Assembly (NCBI GenBank): GCA_964556565.1
Contig: CAZKWF010000014.1
Coordinates: 1-38,390, forward strand
Length of the DNA: 38,390 nt
Source: SOJZ01 sp964556565
GTDB lineage: Archaea; Thermoproteota; Bathyarchaeia; Bathyarchaeales; Bathyarchaeaceae
Reading direction: 5' to 3'
Made by a program: the position numbers and the translations under genes. Below are positions 25,703 to 33,329 of the stretch, one piece after another. The stretch's first letter is position 1, and every line of letters begins with the position of its first letter. The notes under the pieces are model-generated. The model worked only from the letters and a program-made list of their open reading frames with translations, did no database searches and had not been told where the DNA came from.

Positions 25703-26968
25703 ATGGAAGAAGTGAAAGTGAGAGCCACTTTAGTGATACCTACCTACTGGACGGCTGCACCTCATCAGCTTTCGTCGAAACAGAGACCAGCCGCCATTTA
25801 CGATCATCCAACTTTCATAAATAACTCAGGAACGTTGCCAAGGTTATTAAGAAGCCTTGAGGACTTGCGTATCAAAGGAGTAAATGTCCCAAACATCGTT
25901 GTTTTGGTAGCCGTAACGCATAAGGAGTTAGAGAAGGAAGCGGAGGAAAAAATTGAATCTATTCTAAGAGAACATAGCCACAGATTGAACGTCATGTCCT
26001 TCTCCTCCTCTGATTTAAAATTCCTTGTTTCGCACCTTAAGAAGAAGGCTTTCTCAAAATTCGCAGTTCTCTTGAACTTGATAGGTTATTCTAATGTAAG
26101 AAACATTGGGTTAGTGATTAGTCAAATTCTGGAATCTGATGCCATCATCTTTCTGGATGATGATGAAATGGTTACTGACGAGAATTTCTTCAAGAAATGT
26201 ACAGAGTTTGTTGGTAGAAAATACAAAGGAAAAAACATTGGAGGAGTTACAGGATACTACATAGGTCCTTCAGGCTCTTATTGGTTAGTGGACAATCCTG
26301 AAGAATGGTGGAAAACCGGGTGGCGAAAAAGGAGAAAGATGAATGAGGCGTTCAAGATTATTGAGAGCAGTGTTAGACTAAAAGATACCCCTTTTGCCTT
26401 CGGCGGAAATATGGTACTCCATAAAGAACTCTTTGAAAAGGTTCCCTTTGACCCTTGCATACCTAGAGGAGAAGACATGGATATGTTAGTGAACGCAAAG
26501 ATGTTTGATTTCGCGTTCTTGTTAGACAATCAGTTGTGGGTACTACATTCTCCGGAGTACGTAGGAAGACGTTGGTCGGAAATGCGGCAGGACCTGTACA
26601 GATTTGCATATATGCGAAGCAAATTACACTATCTGAAACACAGAAAGGGAGTAACTCCGCTTCAAATGAAATCTTTAGAACCATATCCAGGATGTTTTCT
26701 CAGACGGGACCTAATGCTCAGGTTTGCTGTTTCAAATCTTCTTTCAGTCATTCATTCAGCATTGAACTTCAGTACTACAGAGTCTGTAGAGTACCTAAAG
26801 AACATCAAATTGGCCCTGACAGATGTCCATAGTTACGTTGAAAAGCATTACAAAGATTACTTCGATTTCCAAGATCGTTGGGCGAAGACCATGCCACTAA
26901 TAAGGGGCAATAAGCTAATCAAAGATTACTTAGAAAAGAAGGAAGCAAATAATTTCCGTGCCCCCTAA
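25703..26968 (+). CDS. GT-A glycosyltransferase family protein (a)
   Basis: A 421-residue putative glycosyltransferase. It opens with RATLVIPTYWT, carries FLDDDEMVT (DxD-type metal site, about residue 153), GGVTGYYIGPSG, then AFGGNMVLHKELFEK followed by PFDPCIPRGEDMDM (about 246-260). The block PFDPxIPRGED is shared with the next gene, so the two are paralogues. The C-terminal part is helical. It starts at ATG 25703 with no strong ribosome site, downstream of the A/T-rich divergent spacer, and pairs with the following gene as a rightward operon. Confidence 0.8.
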   Translation: MEEVKVRATLVIPTYWTAAPHQLSSKQRPAAIYDHPTFINNSGTLPRLLRSLEDLRIKGVNVPNIVVLVAVTHKELEKEAEEKIESILREHSHRLNVMSFSSSDLKFLVSHLKKKAFSKFAVLLNLIGYSNVRNIGLVISQILESDAIIFLDDDEMVTDENFFKKCTEFVGRKYKGKNIGGVTGYYIGPSGSYWLVDNPEEWWKTGWRKRRKMNEAFKIIESSVRLKDTPFAFGGNMVLHKELFEKVPFDPCIPRGEDMDMLVNAKMFDFAFLLDNQLWVLHSPEYVGRRWSEMRQDLYRFAYMRSKLHYLKHRKGVTPLQMKSLEPYPGCFLRRDLMLRFAVSNLLSVIHSALNFSTTESVEYLKNIKLALTDVHSYVEKHYKDYFDFQDRWAKTMPLIRGNKLIKDYLEKKEANNFRAP

Positions 26969-27017
26969 CAATTTTGTTTTCGTAATCAAGCCACTAACCA
27001 TCATGTAGTGATCATTA

Positions 27018-28166
27018 ATGAAGGTAACCGCTGTCGTCATCACCAAAGATAGACCTTCACAAGCAAAGCGGCTAATGGACTCAATTTTCCATTCAAAAAT
27101 ACCGTCTCTATCACTCGTTTTAATTGACGATAGCACACTTGAAAACTTCGAGAGTATAGAGAGCTCTCTTCGCTCTTACAGAGATATCTGTGAGCATAAA
27201 AGTTCTTTGGAAGTGAGGAGGGAAGTGAAGAGCGTCCTGAAAAAAATGGGGCTAGCCACAGCGCAGAAATCATTCATAGAAACTTGTGTCGGATTAAGGT
27301 CCCCCTTTCTCGAGTTTGCGAAATCCCTTTCTAAGATAAATTTGTACAGAAAAAGTTCTTTCACTCTCCTTTCACGATCCTTCAGCCCTTATTCTACAGC
27401 GCGCAATCTCGGAATATACTGTGCATGCAGAGTTTTTAACCCCGAAAAAATAGTTTTCCTTGACGATGACTGCTATATAAAAAGACCTGAAAAGTTGATG
27501 GCTGCTTTTCAACTCATCGGCGAGAGACTGAATGGGAAGGAGATAATTGCGGTCTCTGGACTTTATGAAGATTTAGCGCTCTCTAAACGGAAGAGCAGAC
27601 ACCGGTACGAAGAGCTCACGCCAACTTCTATCTTGACTGGAATGAGCTCGTTTCTAAAACGCTCATTTCTCACCGATCAACAACAACGGCTCACTCTGAT
27701 GCCTTATCACACCTTAGGCGGCGCGTTGGTACTGAGTAGAAAGGTTTTCGTGTCATTGCCTTTTGACCCGTTTATTCCCCGAGGGGAGGATCATGCCTAC
27801 TGCGTGGACCTTAAACAGCGATGTGGCAGGGGTTTCACGATTGTGCGTGACAATCAGTTTGTTGTTCAACATGACAGCCAGCCAAAGGTATCCCCAAATC
27901 TCCAAGAGATAAATACTCTGCGAGACATTTTCAGATTTGTCTATCTCCAGTTCAAAGCTGGAGAGCACTTCATTCCGTATTTGACCATCCGATGGGCAAC
28001 AAGTGCCATAATCCACATGCTTCTGGAAGCTCCCAAAAGCAGACGGCGCTTCATCGAACTATGGACTTTGCTCTTTCTAGCAAGAAGCTATGCCAAGAGA
28101 AACGCTGGCAAATATTCTGAGACCGTGAAAGCGTGGAGATCTTTTCTTGGAGAAGTAGTTCGATGA
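27018..28166 (+). CDS. GT-A glycosyltransferase family protein (b)
   Basis: A 382-residue paralogue of the preceding gene. It opens with VTAVVITKDRPSQAKRLMDS and LVLIDDST, has VFLDDDCYI (about residue 152), TLGGALVLSRKVFVS, then PFDPFIPRGEDHAYC. The stretch from about residue 60 to 110 is variable and basic. It follows 49 bases after gene (a), probably in one transcript. The final residues run to VV R before a stop that lies 103 bases from the MscS gene end. Confidence 0.8.
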   Translation: MKVTAVVITKDRPSQAKRLMDSIFHSKIPSLSLVLIDDSTLENFESIESSLRSYRDICEHKSSLEVRREVKSVLKKMGLATAQKSFIETCVGLRSPFLEFAKSLSKINLYRKSSFTLLSRSFSPYSTARNLGIYCACRVFNPEKIVFLDDDCYIKRPEKLMAAFQLIGERLNGKEIIAVSGLYEDLALSKRKSRHRYEELTPTSILTGMSSFLKRSFLTDQQQRLTLMPYHTLGGALVLSRKVFVSLPFDPFIPRGEDHAYCVDLKQRCGRGFTIVRDNQFVVQHDSQPKVSPNLQEINTLRDIFRFVYLQFKAGEHFIPYLTIRWATSAIIHMLLEAPKSRRRFIELWTLLFLARSYAKRNAGKYSETVKAWRSFLGEVVR

Positions 28167-28269
28167 TTTCTTAATAGGATGCTTGTCCTGAGCCTATGTG
28201 AGATTATTGAGAATGAGAGGATATGGAGTTTTGGCCTATGATCTTGGGGTAACAGCCACTATGAAGCGG

Positions 28270-29070
28270 TTAAGGCTGTCCCGCTCTGCAAGCATCCCAG
28301 TTGTTGGCTATGTTTTGCATGAGTTCTGGTTGGATGTCGTAGAAGGCGTCTATCTTTCCTTCTGGAAAGAACATTCTGATCAGAAAGGCTCTTTCAAGTC
28401 TGTCAAATTTAAACATGCTAACTTCTGGCTTCTTTGAAAGAATGTCCTTGTATTTGCTGTAAAACGCGTCAATGGCTGGCATGATGCATTCTTCAATTAG
28501 CTCTTTGTTTGCCATTTCTTCTAGATGAGGGAAGCCAATTTGGAAGGAATAGTCGATGATGTCTCTTTTGCCGGAGTAGTTGAGGATGGTGCTGTCTAGG
28601 ACTTTCCTGTTCGGTATCTCCATAATGTTGTAGGTTGAAGTGTATATCTTTGTGTAATTGATTGATATCTCCCGCACCTCTCCTTCTACATCCCCGATCT
28701 TCACATAGTCCCGGACCATAAACGGTCTCGATATCATGATGTAGAGACCCGCCAAGAAATTTCCCACAGTCTGCGTAGAAGCGAAACCGATAGCCGCTCC
28801 AGTCAAAGCTGAGACTCCAACAAACCACTCGGTCGGCATGCCGAAAAGAGATAGAAAAGCGACTGCACCGACTGCAACGATGACAATTCTCGCGCTCAGC
28901 TTGAAAATGTTCTCCACGTGAGGCTCTAGCTTCAGCCGTCTTGAATATCGGGCAATTGCCCTACGGATTAACCTGTCAGCGACAAGGATCACGACTAGGA
29001 TTGCTAGGCTTGTAACAATCAAAAGGAAGTTATCCTTAGTCAAGAACTCAGAAAACATGAGGTCGTTCAC
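28270..29070 (-). CDS. MscS-family mechanosensitive channel
   Basis: A small-conductance mechanosensitive channel of 266 residues that lets ions and solutes out on hypo-osmotic shock. Three membrane segments (about 14-34, 59-77, 84-113) lead into the pore helix VSALTGAAIGFASTQTVGNF, and the beta-domain follows with FMVRDYVKIGDVEGEV and YNIMEIPNRKVL. The upper TM3 has the glycine/alanine spacing typical of the family. GTG 29070 is the likely start; ATG at 29058 is an alternative. It converges with the rightward glycosyltransferases. Its neighbour upstream is an Alba-like remnant that it overlaps by 23 bases. Confidence 0.93.
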   Translation of the reverse strand: MNDLMFSEFLTKDNFLLIVTSLAILVVILVADRLIRRAIARYSRRLKLEPHVENIFKLSARIVIVAVGAVAFLSLFGMPTEWFVGVSALTGAAIGFASTQTVGNFLAGLYIMISRPFMVRDYVKIGDVEGEVREISINYTKIYTSTYNIMEIPNRKVLDSTILNYSGKRDIIDYSFQIGFPHLEEMANKELIEECIMPAIDAFYSKYKDILSKKPEVSMFKFDRLERAFLIRMFFPEGKIDAFYDIQPELMQNIANNWDACRAGQP

Positions 29071-29284
29071 GCCTATACAGAACTCGAATCAGCAATGTCT
29101 GTGCGCGCGGCGCATATGATCGCCGTACATAACTCATGGGAGGCTTTCGTCCGATGTAGATAACGTTTGGTTCTTTAGGCAAAGTATAACCTTCTTTTCC
29201 AGTCTCTTCAGTGGTCATCTCGCGCTCCTCTCCGACCTTCACAGGCTTCAACAGTGATGGACGACATGGCATTCTATAGCTCAT
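29048..29284 (-). pseudogene. Alba-like remnant with a TRAM-like lead
   Basis: A 78-residue frame. Residues 10-18 (LLKPVKVGEE) resemble the lead of the TRAM protein at 30943. Residues about 36-53 (EPNVIYIGRKPPMSYV) look like the start of the chromatin protein Alba (NVxYIGKKPVMxYV). After MSYV the frame becomes RRSYAPRAQTLL, but shifting one base gives MSYVTAIICAAR, close to Alba again, before a stop. So the sequence appears to be a truncated and frameshifted alba gene whose 3' end has been lost where mscS begins. A functional short peptide is possible. Resemblance is by eye. Confidence 0.4.
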
Positions 29285-29344
29285 TTTCTCTACTCCTTTA
29301 TTGGTGACACTGTATTCGTAGCAGCACTATTAAATGGTAGGGAT

Positions 29345-29539
29345 GTGCGTGCATACAGACTGTTAATCCATGCTCATGGTAAAGGAGATTCTAGTTTTCA
29401 AATCTTCGTGAAGGGGGCCAATGCTATACATGCAATCAGTGTTGCAGGAGGCATTGACAAAGTGATAAAGAAAATGAAACTGACCGACGTCGAAGTTTAC
29501 GTCACTACTGATGATGAAATAGCACTGTACAGAAAATAG
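29345..29539 (+). CDS. Small hypothetical protein, 64 residues
   Basis: Unrecognised. The sequence from GTG 29345 has a beta-alpha-beta look: YRLLIHAHG, FQIFVKGANAIHAI, AGGIDKVIKKMKL, DVEVYVTTDDEIALY. The amphipathic pattern and lack of simple repeats suggest a real protein, but the start has only a weak G-rich site upstream. It stands between the mscS/Alba unit (divergent) and the recombinase (convergent). Confidence 0.45.
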   Translation: MRAYRLLIHAHGKGDSSFQIFVKGANAIHAISVAGGIDKVIKKMKLTDVEVYVTTDDEIALYRK

Positions 29540-29589
29540 TCCAACCTTTATAATTCACTTCACTTCTTCTCATTTTTGACATGGGCTTT

Positions 29590-30819
29590 CTATTGGACTT
29601 CGGCTTTGTGCTCTTTGCCTCCAAGCTCTGTACATACCAAAAACCTCAAAGCGTCTTCCTCGGTCATGTGGGGATCCTGTGCCTTTGCACGTTTTATCTT
29701 TGTTTCAACCTCTTCTATTCCGAGCGATCGCACAAACTCCTTAATTATCACAAGCTTGTCGGATCTCGTTCTACTCCAATTGCACGTTAAATACTTTCGT
29801 TCAACTTCATCGACATCGTATTCTTTACCTAAAATAGGACGCCCATTCAAGAACTGCTTTGTATCATGATCGAGTGCAGAACAATCTAGTTCAGCCTCGA
29901 AGGCTTTTCTCACACAACCGGGCCAGACACTTTCTTTTCGCAATCCTACTCTCTCAGCTGAGTTCTTGATGATGCGCCAAATGCTTGAGATCGCCATTCT
30001 ACCTCCGAAAGGTACGTTTCTGCCTTCAGATGCAAACAATGGGCTACTTGGTGCCAGTTCTTTCACTTTCTTACCTTGTTCTCTCATTTTTTTGATTCTT
30101 CTCTTCCTATCGTTCAGATATGCACTCAAGGCTTCACACGCCTCAGCTCCGAAAAAGGCGTAGTAGGCTAGAGGCAAGAATCTTCCGGCAATATCGGAAG
30201 TAACATGAACTCGAATAGGAATTCTGTTATTTGTGATCTGTTCTTGGACATGCCCATAGTTGAGATTTCTTAAGGATGAAATCCCAAGTCCGCTCTGATA
30301 CATGCATAGGATTACAGCTCGATCTCTTAGCGAGCAAGCATAGTTCGCTATGGCGTAAACTTGTTCTTTCGTTGGAATAACCTCGATTTTCTTCGCAGCT
30401 TTGGGAATAGAGGGCAAATGCAAAGAGACGCTATTTGCTCTAAGAAAGGATGTTAGACAAGCTCTAGCATGCCTTGCACCTTCGCGCTTGCCAGAATCCA
30501 TCATCTCACCTACGAATTTTTGCGCCACTTCTTGGATCTCTGAACTCGCAGTAGTTAATTCTCCCAGCTGGTCTCCTGTTTGTTCTCTGAGTGCTGAGGC
30601 AACTAGCTCGCTTGGACTTTTGCCGCAATATTCGGTAAACTTGTATAGAGTCCTAAGGAAAACAGGCATAGTCGCTCTCCACCCTGCCTTCTCCTTCAAT
30701 TTCGACATCCATTTTTGAACACTGACATCTTTCAGTATAGGCTCAAAAACCTTCGGAGCACTGACGAAATAGCCACGGTTACTTCTCTTGCGCCAGTCTT
30801 TCTGCATTTTAGTGACCAT
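29590..30819 (-). CDS. Degenerate tyrosine recombinase-like protein
   Basis: A 409-residue protein with the fold order of phage-type integrases. An N-terminal SAM-like core domain is followed by a catalytic-like domain at about 165-380. There SGLGISSLRNLNYGHV occupies the place of the arm that normally reads GLRxSEL; the first catalytic Arg is therefore Gly here. A later VRKAFEAEL holds an Arg like the second catalytic Arg, but the HxxR His is not evident, and a Tyr in VERKYLTCNW could be the nucleophile. ATG 30819 lies about 25 bases downstream of TATA-like CTTATATTC, suggesting a leaderless start. No attachment site found. Possibly a domesticated or inactive recombinase. Confidence 0.65.
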   Translation of the reverse strand: MVTKMQKDWRKRSNRGYFVSAPKVFEPILKDVSVQKWMSKLKEKAGWRATMPVFLRTLYKFTEYCGKSPSELVASALREQTGDQLGELTTASSEIQEVAQKFVGEMMDSGKREGARHARACLTSFLRANSVSLHLPSIPKAAKKIEVIPTKEQVYAIANYACSLRDRAVILCMYQSGLGISSLRNLNYGHVQEQITNNRIPIRVHVTSDIAGRFLPLAYYAFFGAEACEALSAYLNDRKRRIKKMREQGKKVKELAPSSPLFASEGRNVPFGGRMAISSIWRIIKNSAERVGLRKESVWPGCVRKAFEAELDCSALDHDTKQFLNGRPILGKEYDVDEVERKYLTCNWSRTRSDKLVIIKEFVRSLGIEEVETKIKRAKAQDPHMTEEDALRFLVCTELGGKEHKAEVQ

Positions 30820-30942
30820 GAGGTAAACTGTTCTCTGGCGGAATATAAGCATGCATACAAAGATTTTTTTCGATACCAATAGAAATTAGCACTCTTTAAA
30901 AGTGATGCTACTATATATTGTCACCAATAAGAGTGTGAAGAA

Positions 30943-31446
30943 ATGATATTTAGGAGAAGGATACGTCGTCCGCCCTTGCCTAAACCGGTGAAACTAGGAG
31001 AAGAGTACGAGGTCACCATTGAAGAGATAAGCCGAAGAGGGGACGGAATAGCCAAGATCCAGAATTTCGTCATATTTGTTCCAGGAACTAAAGTCGGCGA
31101 CAAGGTGAGAGTTCGAATAACCAGGGTTGCCTCAAGGTTCGCCGTAGCAGAGAAAGTGTCAACTATGGAGACCACGTTAACACATACTCCCTCAATAAAG
31201 GAAGGGATAGGAGAGGTAGCCGAAAAGACAGAGCCTGCTATTCCCGCGCATCCCATAGAATTGACCAGTATAGAGGGGATTGGGGTTAAGAGGGCAGAGA
31301 AATTGAATTCTTGTGGTGTAAACTCTGTTCAGGACCTAGCAGATTTCGACTCAAAAGAGCTGTCAGAGAAACTTCAGATTTCGGAGAAGAGAGTTTCAAA
31401 GTGGATTAATAAGGCTAAAGACGCCTTCAAAACTGAACATTCCTAA
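30943..31446 (+). CDS. TRAM domain plus helix-hairpin-helix protein
   Basis: A 167-residue nucleic-acid-binding fusion. Residues about 8-72 form a TRAM domain (PLPKPVKLGEEYEVTIEEIS, RGDGIAKIQNFVIFVPG, GDKVRVRITRV), the RNA-binding beta-barrel known in archaea as stand-alone RNA chaperones. After a linker, residues about 107-163 show the helix-hairpin-helix pattern LTSIEGIGVKRAEKLNSCGV, NSVQDLADFDSKELSEKL, RVSKWINKAKD. A TATA-like ACTATATATTG (30909-30919) precedes the ATG by about 25 bases. It is divergent from the recombinase. Confidence 0.88.
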   Translation: MIFRRRIRRPPLPKPVKLGEEYEVTIEEISRRGDGIAKIQNFVIFVPGTKVGDKVRVRITRVASRFAVAEKVSTMETTLTHTPSIKEGIGEVAEKTEPAIPAHPIELTSIEGIGVKRAEKLNSCGVNSVQDLADFDSKELSEKLQISEKRVSKWINKAKDAFKTEHS

Positions 31447-31495
31447 CGCACATACCTTTGGGATTGTACTAATTCAGTAATAATGTTGATGTAAT

Positions 31496-31687
31496 ATGAC
31501 CGTTCTAGCTATTGTGAAGGTAAGTCGGGATTTCAGAGTTACGATTCCGAAGGAGGTCAGGGAACTCCTTGAACTAGGAGAAGGCGACGAACTCGTTTTC
31601 TTCAAAACGGAAGGATGGAAGGGACGAGTTTGCCTTAGGAAGAGCCACGCACGCATTGGCAAAGAGAAAGTGTACGACAGAGACTAG
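31496..31687 (+). CDS. AbrB/SpoVT-family DNA-binding protein
   Basis: A 63-residue swapped-hairpin DNA-binding protein. It reads AIVKVSRDFRVTIPKEVRE then LLELGEGDELVFFKTEG, the SpoVT/AbrB signature, and has a short basic tail. Members act as transcription regulators or as antitoxins; no toxin-like ORF is immediately next to it. It follows the TRAM-HhH gene by 49 bases. An ATGCATGCAT motif lies 3 bases beyond the stop. Confidence 0.88.
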   Translation: MTVLAIVKVSRDFRVTIPKEVRELLELGEGDELVFFKTEGWKGRVCLRKSHARIGKEKVYDRD

Positions 31688-31689
31688 GT

Positions 31690-31699
31690 ATGCATGCAT
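31690..31699. repeat. ATGCATGCAT copy 1
   Basis: Ten-base self-complementary repeat of two ATGC units. Identical copies lie at 32431-32440 and 36651-36660. It sits right after the AbrB-family gene stop. Confidence 0.6.
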
Positions 31700-31799
31700 C
31701 TTACTGACCAAGCTATGAAAACATGATGAGAACATGTAGGTGAAAGATCTGCTATCAGAAGCAAATTTGAACAATCGTATTTAGAGGTTTTGCTGGCAA

Positions 31800-32375
31800 A
31801 TGAGAGATGAAATGAAGGGTGAAAGACTCGCTGAGAGAGCCAAGTTGGTTCTGGCGGTCAGAGAATACCAAGTGGAAAAAACGCACAGAAGAGAAGGAAA
31901 GATAGATTTTACCGTTTCGCCACCGGAGTCAGACGATCGAATACTGATACGAGTTATAGCAGAACCTGAATCAAAATCCGGCTATGTTGGCGTAGATACT
32001 GTCAGAAAGATGAGCCGAACCTTGGGCAGACGACATTATGAAAAGGGCATCCTCATCGGCAAACGTTTCACCAAGGCTGCAAAGAGCGAAATGGAGCGAG
32101 AAGACATTGAGGCTATCTCAGGGCGAATCCCACGTTTCAAGTTAGAGCGGCTCTACCTAGTGATACAAGGTCACGTAGACAACATGTGCAAAGCCAAGTG
32201 TGGAAAGATTCCGAAAGAAGAATCCGATTGCAAAGGCTATTCTGATGGGCAATACTCATGTAATATTAGGCGGATTAATGATAATGCCAACTTCCACTTC
32301 AAACGTGGTTGGACAAACCCTTTGAGAAGAGATTTGGTGAAACTTTTAGCAATAGAAGAAGCCCTGAACAGTTAG
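31800..32375 (+). CDS. RPB5-jaw-like / nuclease-fold domain protein with Cys tail
   Basis: A 191-residue protein. Residues about 1-125 match, with the same spacing, the N-terminal domain of the rpoH product at 34353-34913: VGV-VRK at 63-70, KGILI at 82-86, T91 with AAK at 93-95, IEAI at 103-106, then R109, P111 and F113. That region has the restriction-endonuclease-like pattern of Mrr-type proteins (KIDFTV, ILIRVIAE). In place of the RpoH domain is a tail with C130, C134, C144, C154, possible zinc ligands. No clear catalytic D-ExK set. ATG 31800 lies 12 bases after AGAGGT. Function unknown; RNA polymerase-related or nuclease role are the options. Confidence 0.65.
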   Translation: MRDEMKGERLAERAKLVLAVREYQVEKTHRREGKIDFTVSPPESDDRILIRVIAEPESKSGYVGVDTVRKMSRTLGRRHYEKGILIGKRFTKAAKSEMEREDIEAISGRIPRFKLERLYLVIQGHVDNMCKAKCGKIPKEESDCKGYSDGQYSCNIRRINDNANFHFKRGWTNPLRRDLVKLLAIEEALNS

Positions 32376-32430
32376 AAACCTAGTTGAGGAATAAAGTTGA
32401 TTGGAAAGATTTTGTGCCACCTGACGGGCG

Positions 32431-32440
32431 ATGCATGCAT
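32431..32440. repeat. ATGCATGCAT copy 2
   Basis: Second exact copy, 18 bases before the start of the YHS microprotein. It may overlap its promoter or leader. Confidence 0.6.
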
Positions 32441-32457
32441 GAGTGAGGCGCGAGATA

Positions 32458-32601
32458 ATGCCTAGAGACCCCGTTTGTGGCGTGGTTCTGAACGAAAAAA
32501 CAGCCAAATTCAACATCAAGCATGGAGGAAAAACATACTATTTCTGCAGTGTGAAATGCAAGAAGAAATTCAAAAGGAATCGAAGGAAGTTTACGAAGTA
32601 G
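32458..32601 (+). CDS. YHS-domain microprotein
   Basis: A 47-residue YHS protein: MPRDPVCGVVL at the start (Cys7), Gly-Gly-Lys-Thr-Tyr-Tyr-Phe-Cys (Cys30) and VKC (Cys34), followed by a Lys/Arg-rich end. The DPVCG and YYFCSxxC motifs are diagnostic for the domain, which binds metal ions, often copper or silver, in transporters and reductases. A stand-alone copy may be a metal chaperone or sensor. GAGGCGCGAG lies a few bases before the ATG. It follows the jaw-like gene by 82 bases. Confidence 0.85.
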   Translation: MPRDPVCGVVLNEKTAKFNIKHGGKTYYFCSVKCKKKFKRNRRKFTK

Positions 32602-32676
32602 ACTGAATTCTTCCGGTGCACTCAGTATCTTCTTCTTCGTTGATGCCGAAGAAAGCACTCTTAGCAAAATTGCTGT

Positions 32677-32829
32677 ATGCATGAACTCGATTCTGCCAAA
32701 GTAACTTATGAAAAGAACCCTAAGACATTATCTTTTGGATTAAGAAGTACAATCAAAACCAGAGAATTAAAGAATAAGGTTGAAGTTAGAAAAGTTGGAG
32801 ACCGTGTTTATCTAAATAGAATCGAATAA
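32677..32829 (+). CDS. Small hypothetical protein, 50 residues
   Basis: An unrecognised frame from ATG 32677. It is rich in charge and beta-like: VTYEKNPKTLSFGLRSTIK, then NKVEVRKVGDRVYLNRIE. The end resembles short archaeal beta-hairpin proteins but I cannot name a family. The start ATG overlaps a TATGCATGA stretch related to the ATGCATGCAT repeat. No clear ribosome site. Confidence 0.45.
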   Translation: MHELDSAKVTYEKNPKTLSFGLRSTIKTRELKNKVEVRKVGDRVYLNRIE

Positions 32830-32834
32830 TCTCC

Positions 32835-32841
32835 TTTATAT
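32835..32841 (+). promoter_or_regulatory. TATA-like box upstream of the candidate RNA
   Basis: TTTATAT sits at the end of the small gene at 32677-32829. Counting 25 bases gives a start of transcription near 32863-32868, a few bases before the hairpin at 32880. No open reading frame begins in the next 300 bases. Confidence 0.4.
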
Positions 32842-32879
32842 CCATCAACAATTAATGTGCTTAGTCAACACTATCGCAT

Positions 32880-32946
32880 GTTACTGGTGAAAGGGTGGGT
32901 CTTTCGACAACCACTCATAGGTTGACCTAATGTCCTCTCCAGTAAC
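32880..32946 (+). ncRNA. Candidate structured RNA
   Basis: Perfect outer arms GTTACTGG (32880-32887) and CCAGTAAC (32939-32946). Inside, TGGGT (32896-32900) can pair with ACCTA (32925-32929, one G-U), and CAACC (32908-32912) with GGTTG (32920-32924) around the 7-base loop ACTCATA, leaving a 7-base bulge (32901-32907). This gives a long hairpin with internal loops. There is no reading frame here, and a TATA-like box lies 40 bases upstream. Strand is assigned from that box. H/ACA-type sRNA is one possibility, but no ACA box follows at the proper place. Confidence 0.35.
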
Positions 32947-33174
32947 CCTTCTCATCCACAACATCATATATCACCTTCTTAGACAAAGACAAGCAACATC
33001 TATAGAATTAATGTTACAATAATTCACTAGATTGCCTTTCCTGCATTATATATTCTCAGCACACTTTATAAAGCCTTCTTAAGACTTAAGATACATCTCA
33101 TTACGATTCTTTCCAAAGGCTAAAAAAGAAGAGTGAATCTGTCCTAATCGATTGATGACTCCGAAAGCTAGATC

Positions 33175-33229
33175 GTTTGCAGGTATACCGAAGTGAACTC
33201 AAACGTCTGTCGCCACTATTTTCGGACGA
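33175..33229 (+). repeat. Left copy of the exact 55-bp repeat around the gap
   Basis: Identical to 33330-33384. It starts GTTTGCAGGTATACCG and ends TTTTCGGACGA. It is the end of the left contig; the frame of the following membrane-protein gene ends inside the right copy. The length of 55 is a common k-mer size in assembly, so these look like one sequence written twice. Confidence 0.9.
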
Positions 33230-33329
33230 NNNNNNNNNNNNNNNNNNNNNNNNNNNNNNNNNNNNNNNNNNNNNNNNNNNNNNNNNNNNNNNNNNNNNNN
33301 NNNNNNNNNNNNNNNNNNNNNNNNNNNNN
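33230..33329. other. Assembly gap of 100 N
   Basis: Exactly 100 undefined bases joining two contigs. Any frame that crosses it is not real. The stretch 32947-33174 on its left shows no gene or obvious element other than A/T-rich sequence. Confidence 1.

Noticed and set aside
28198..28437. 79-residue plus-strand frame
   Set aside because: It is largely antisense to the MscS channel gene, which is clearly real.
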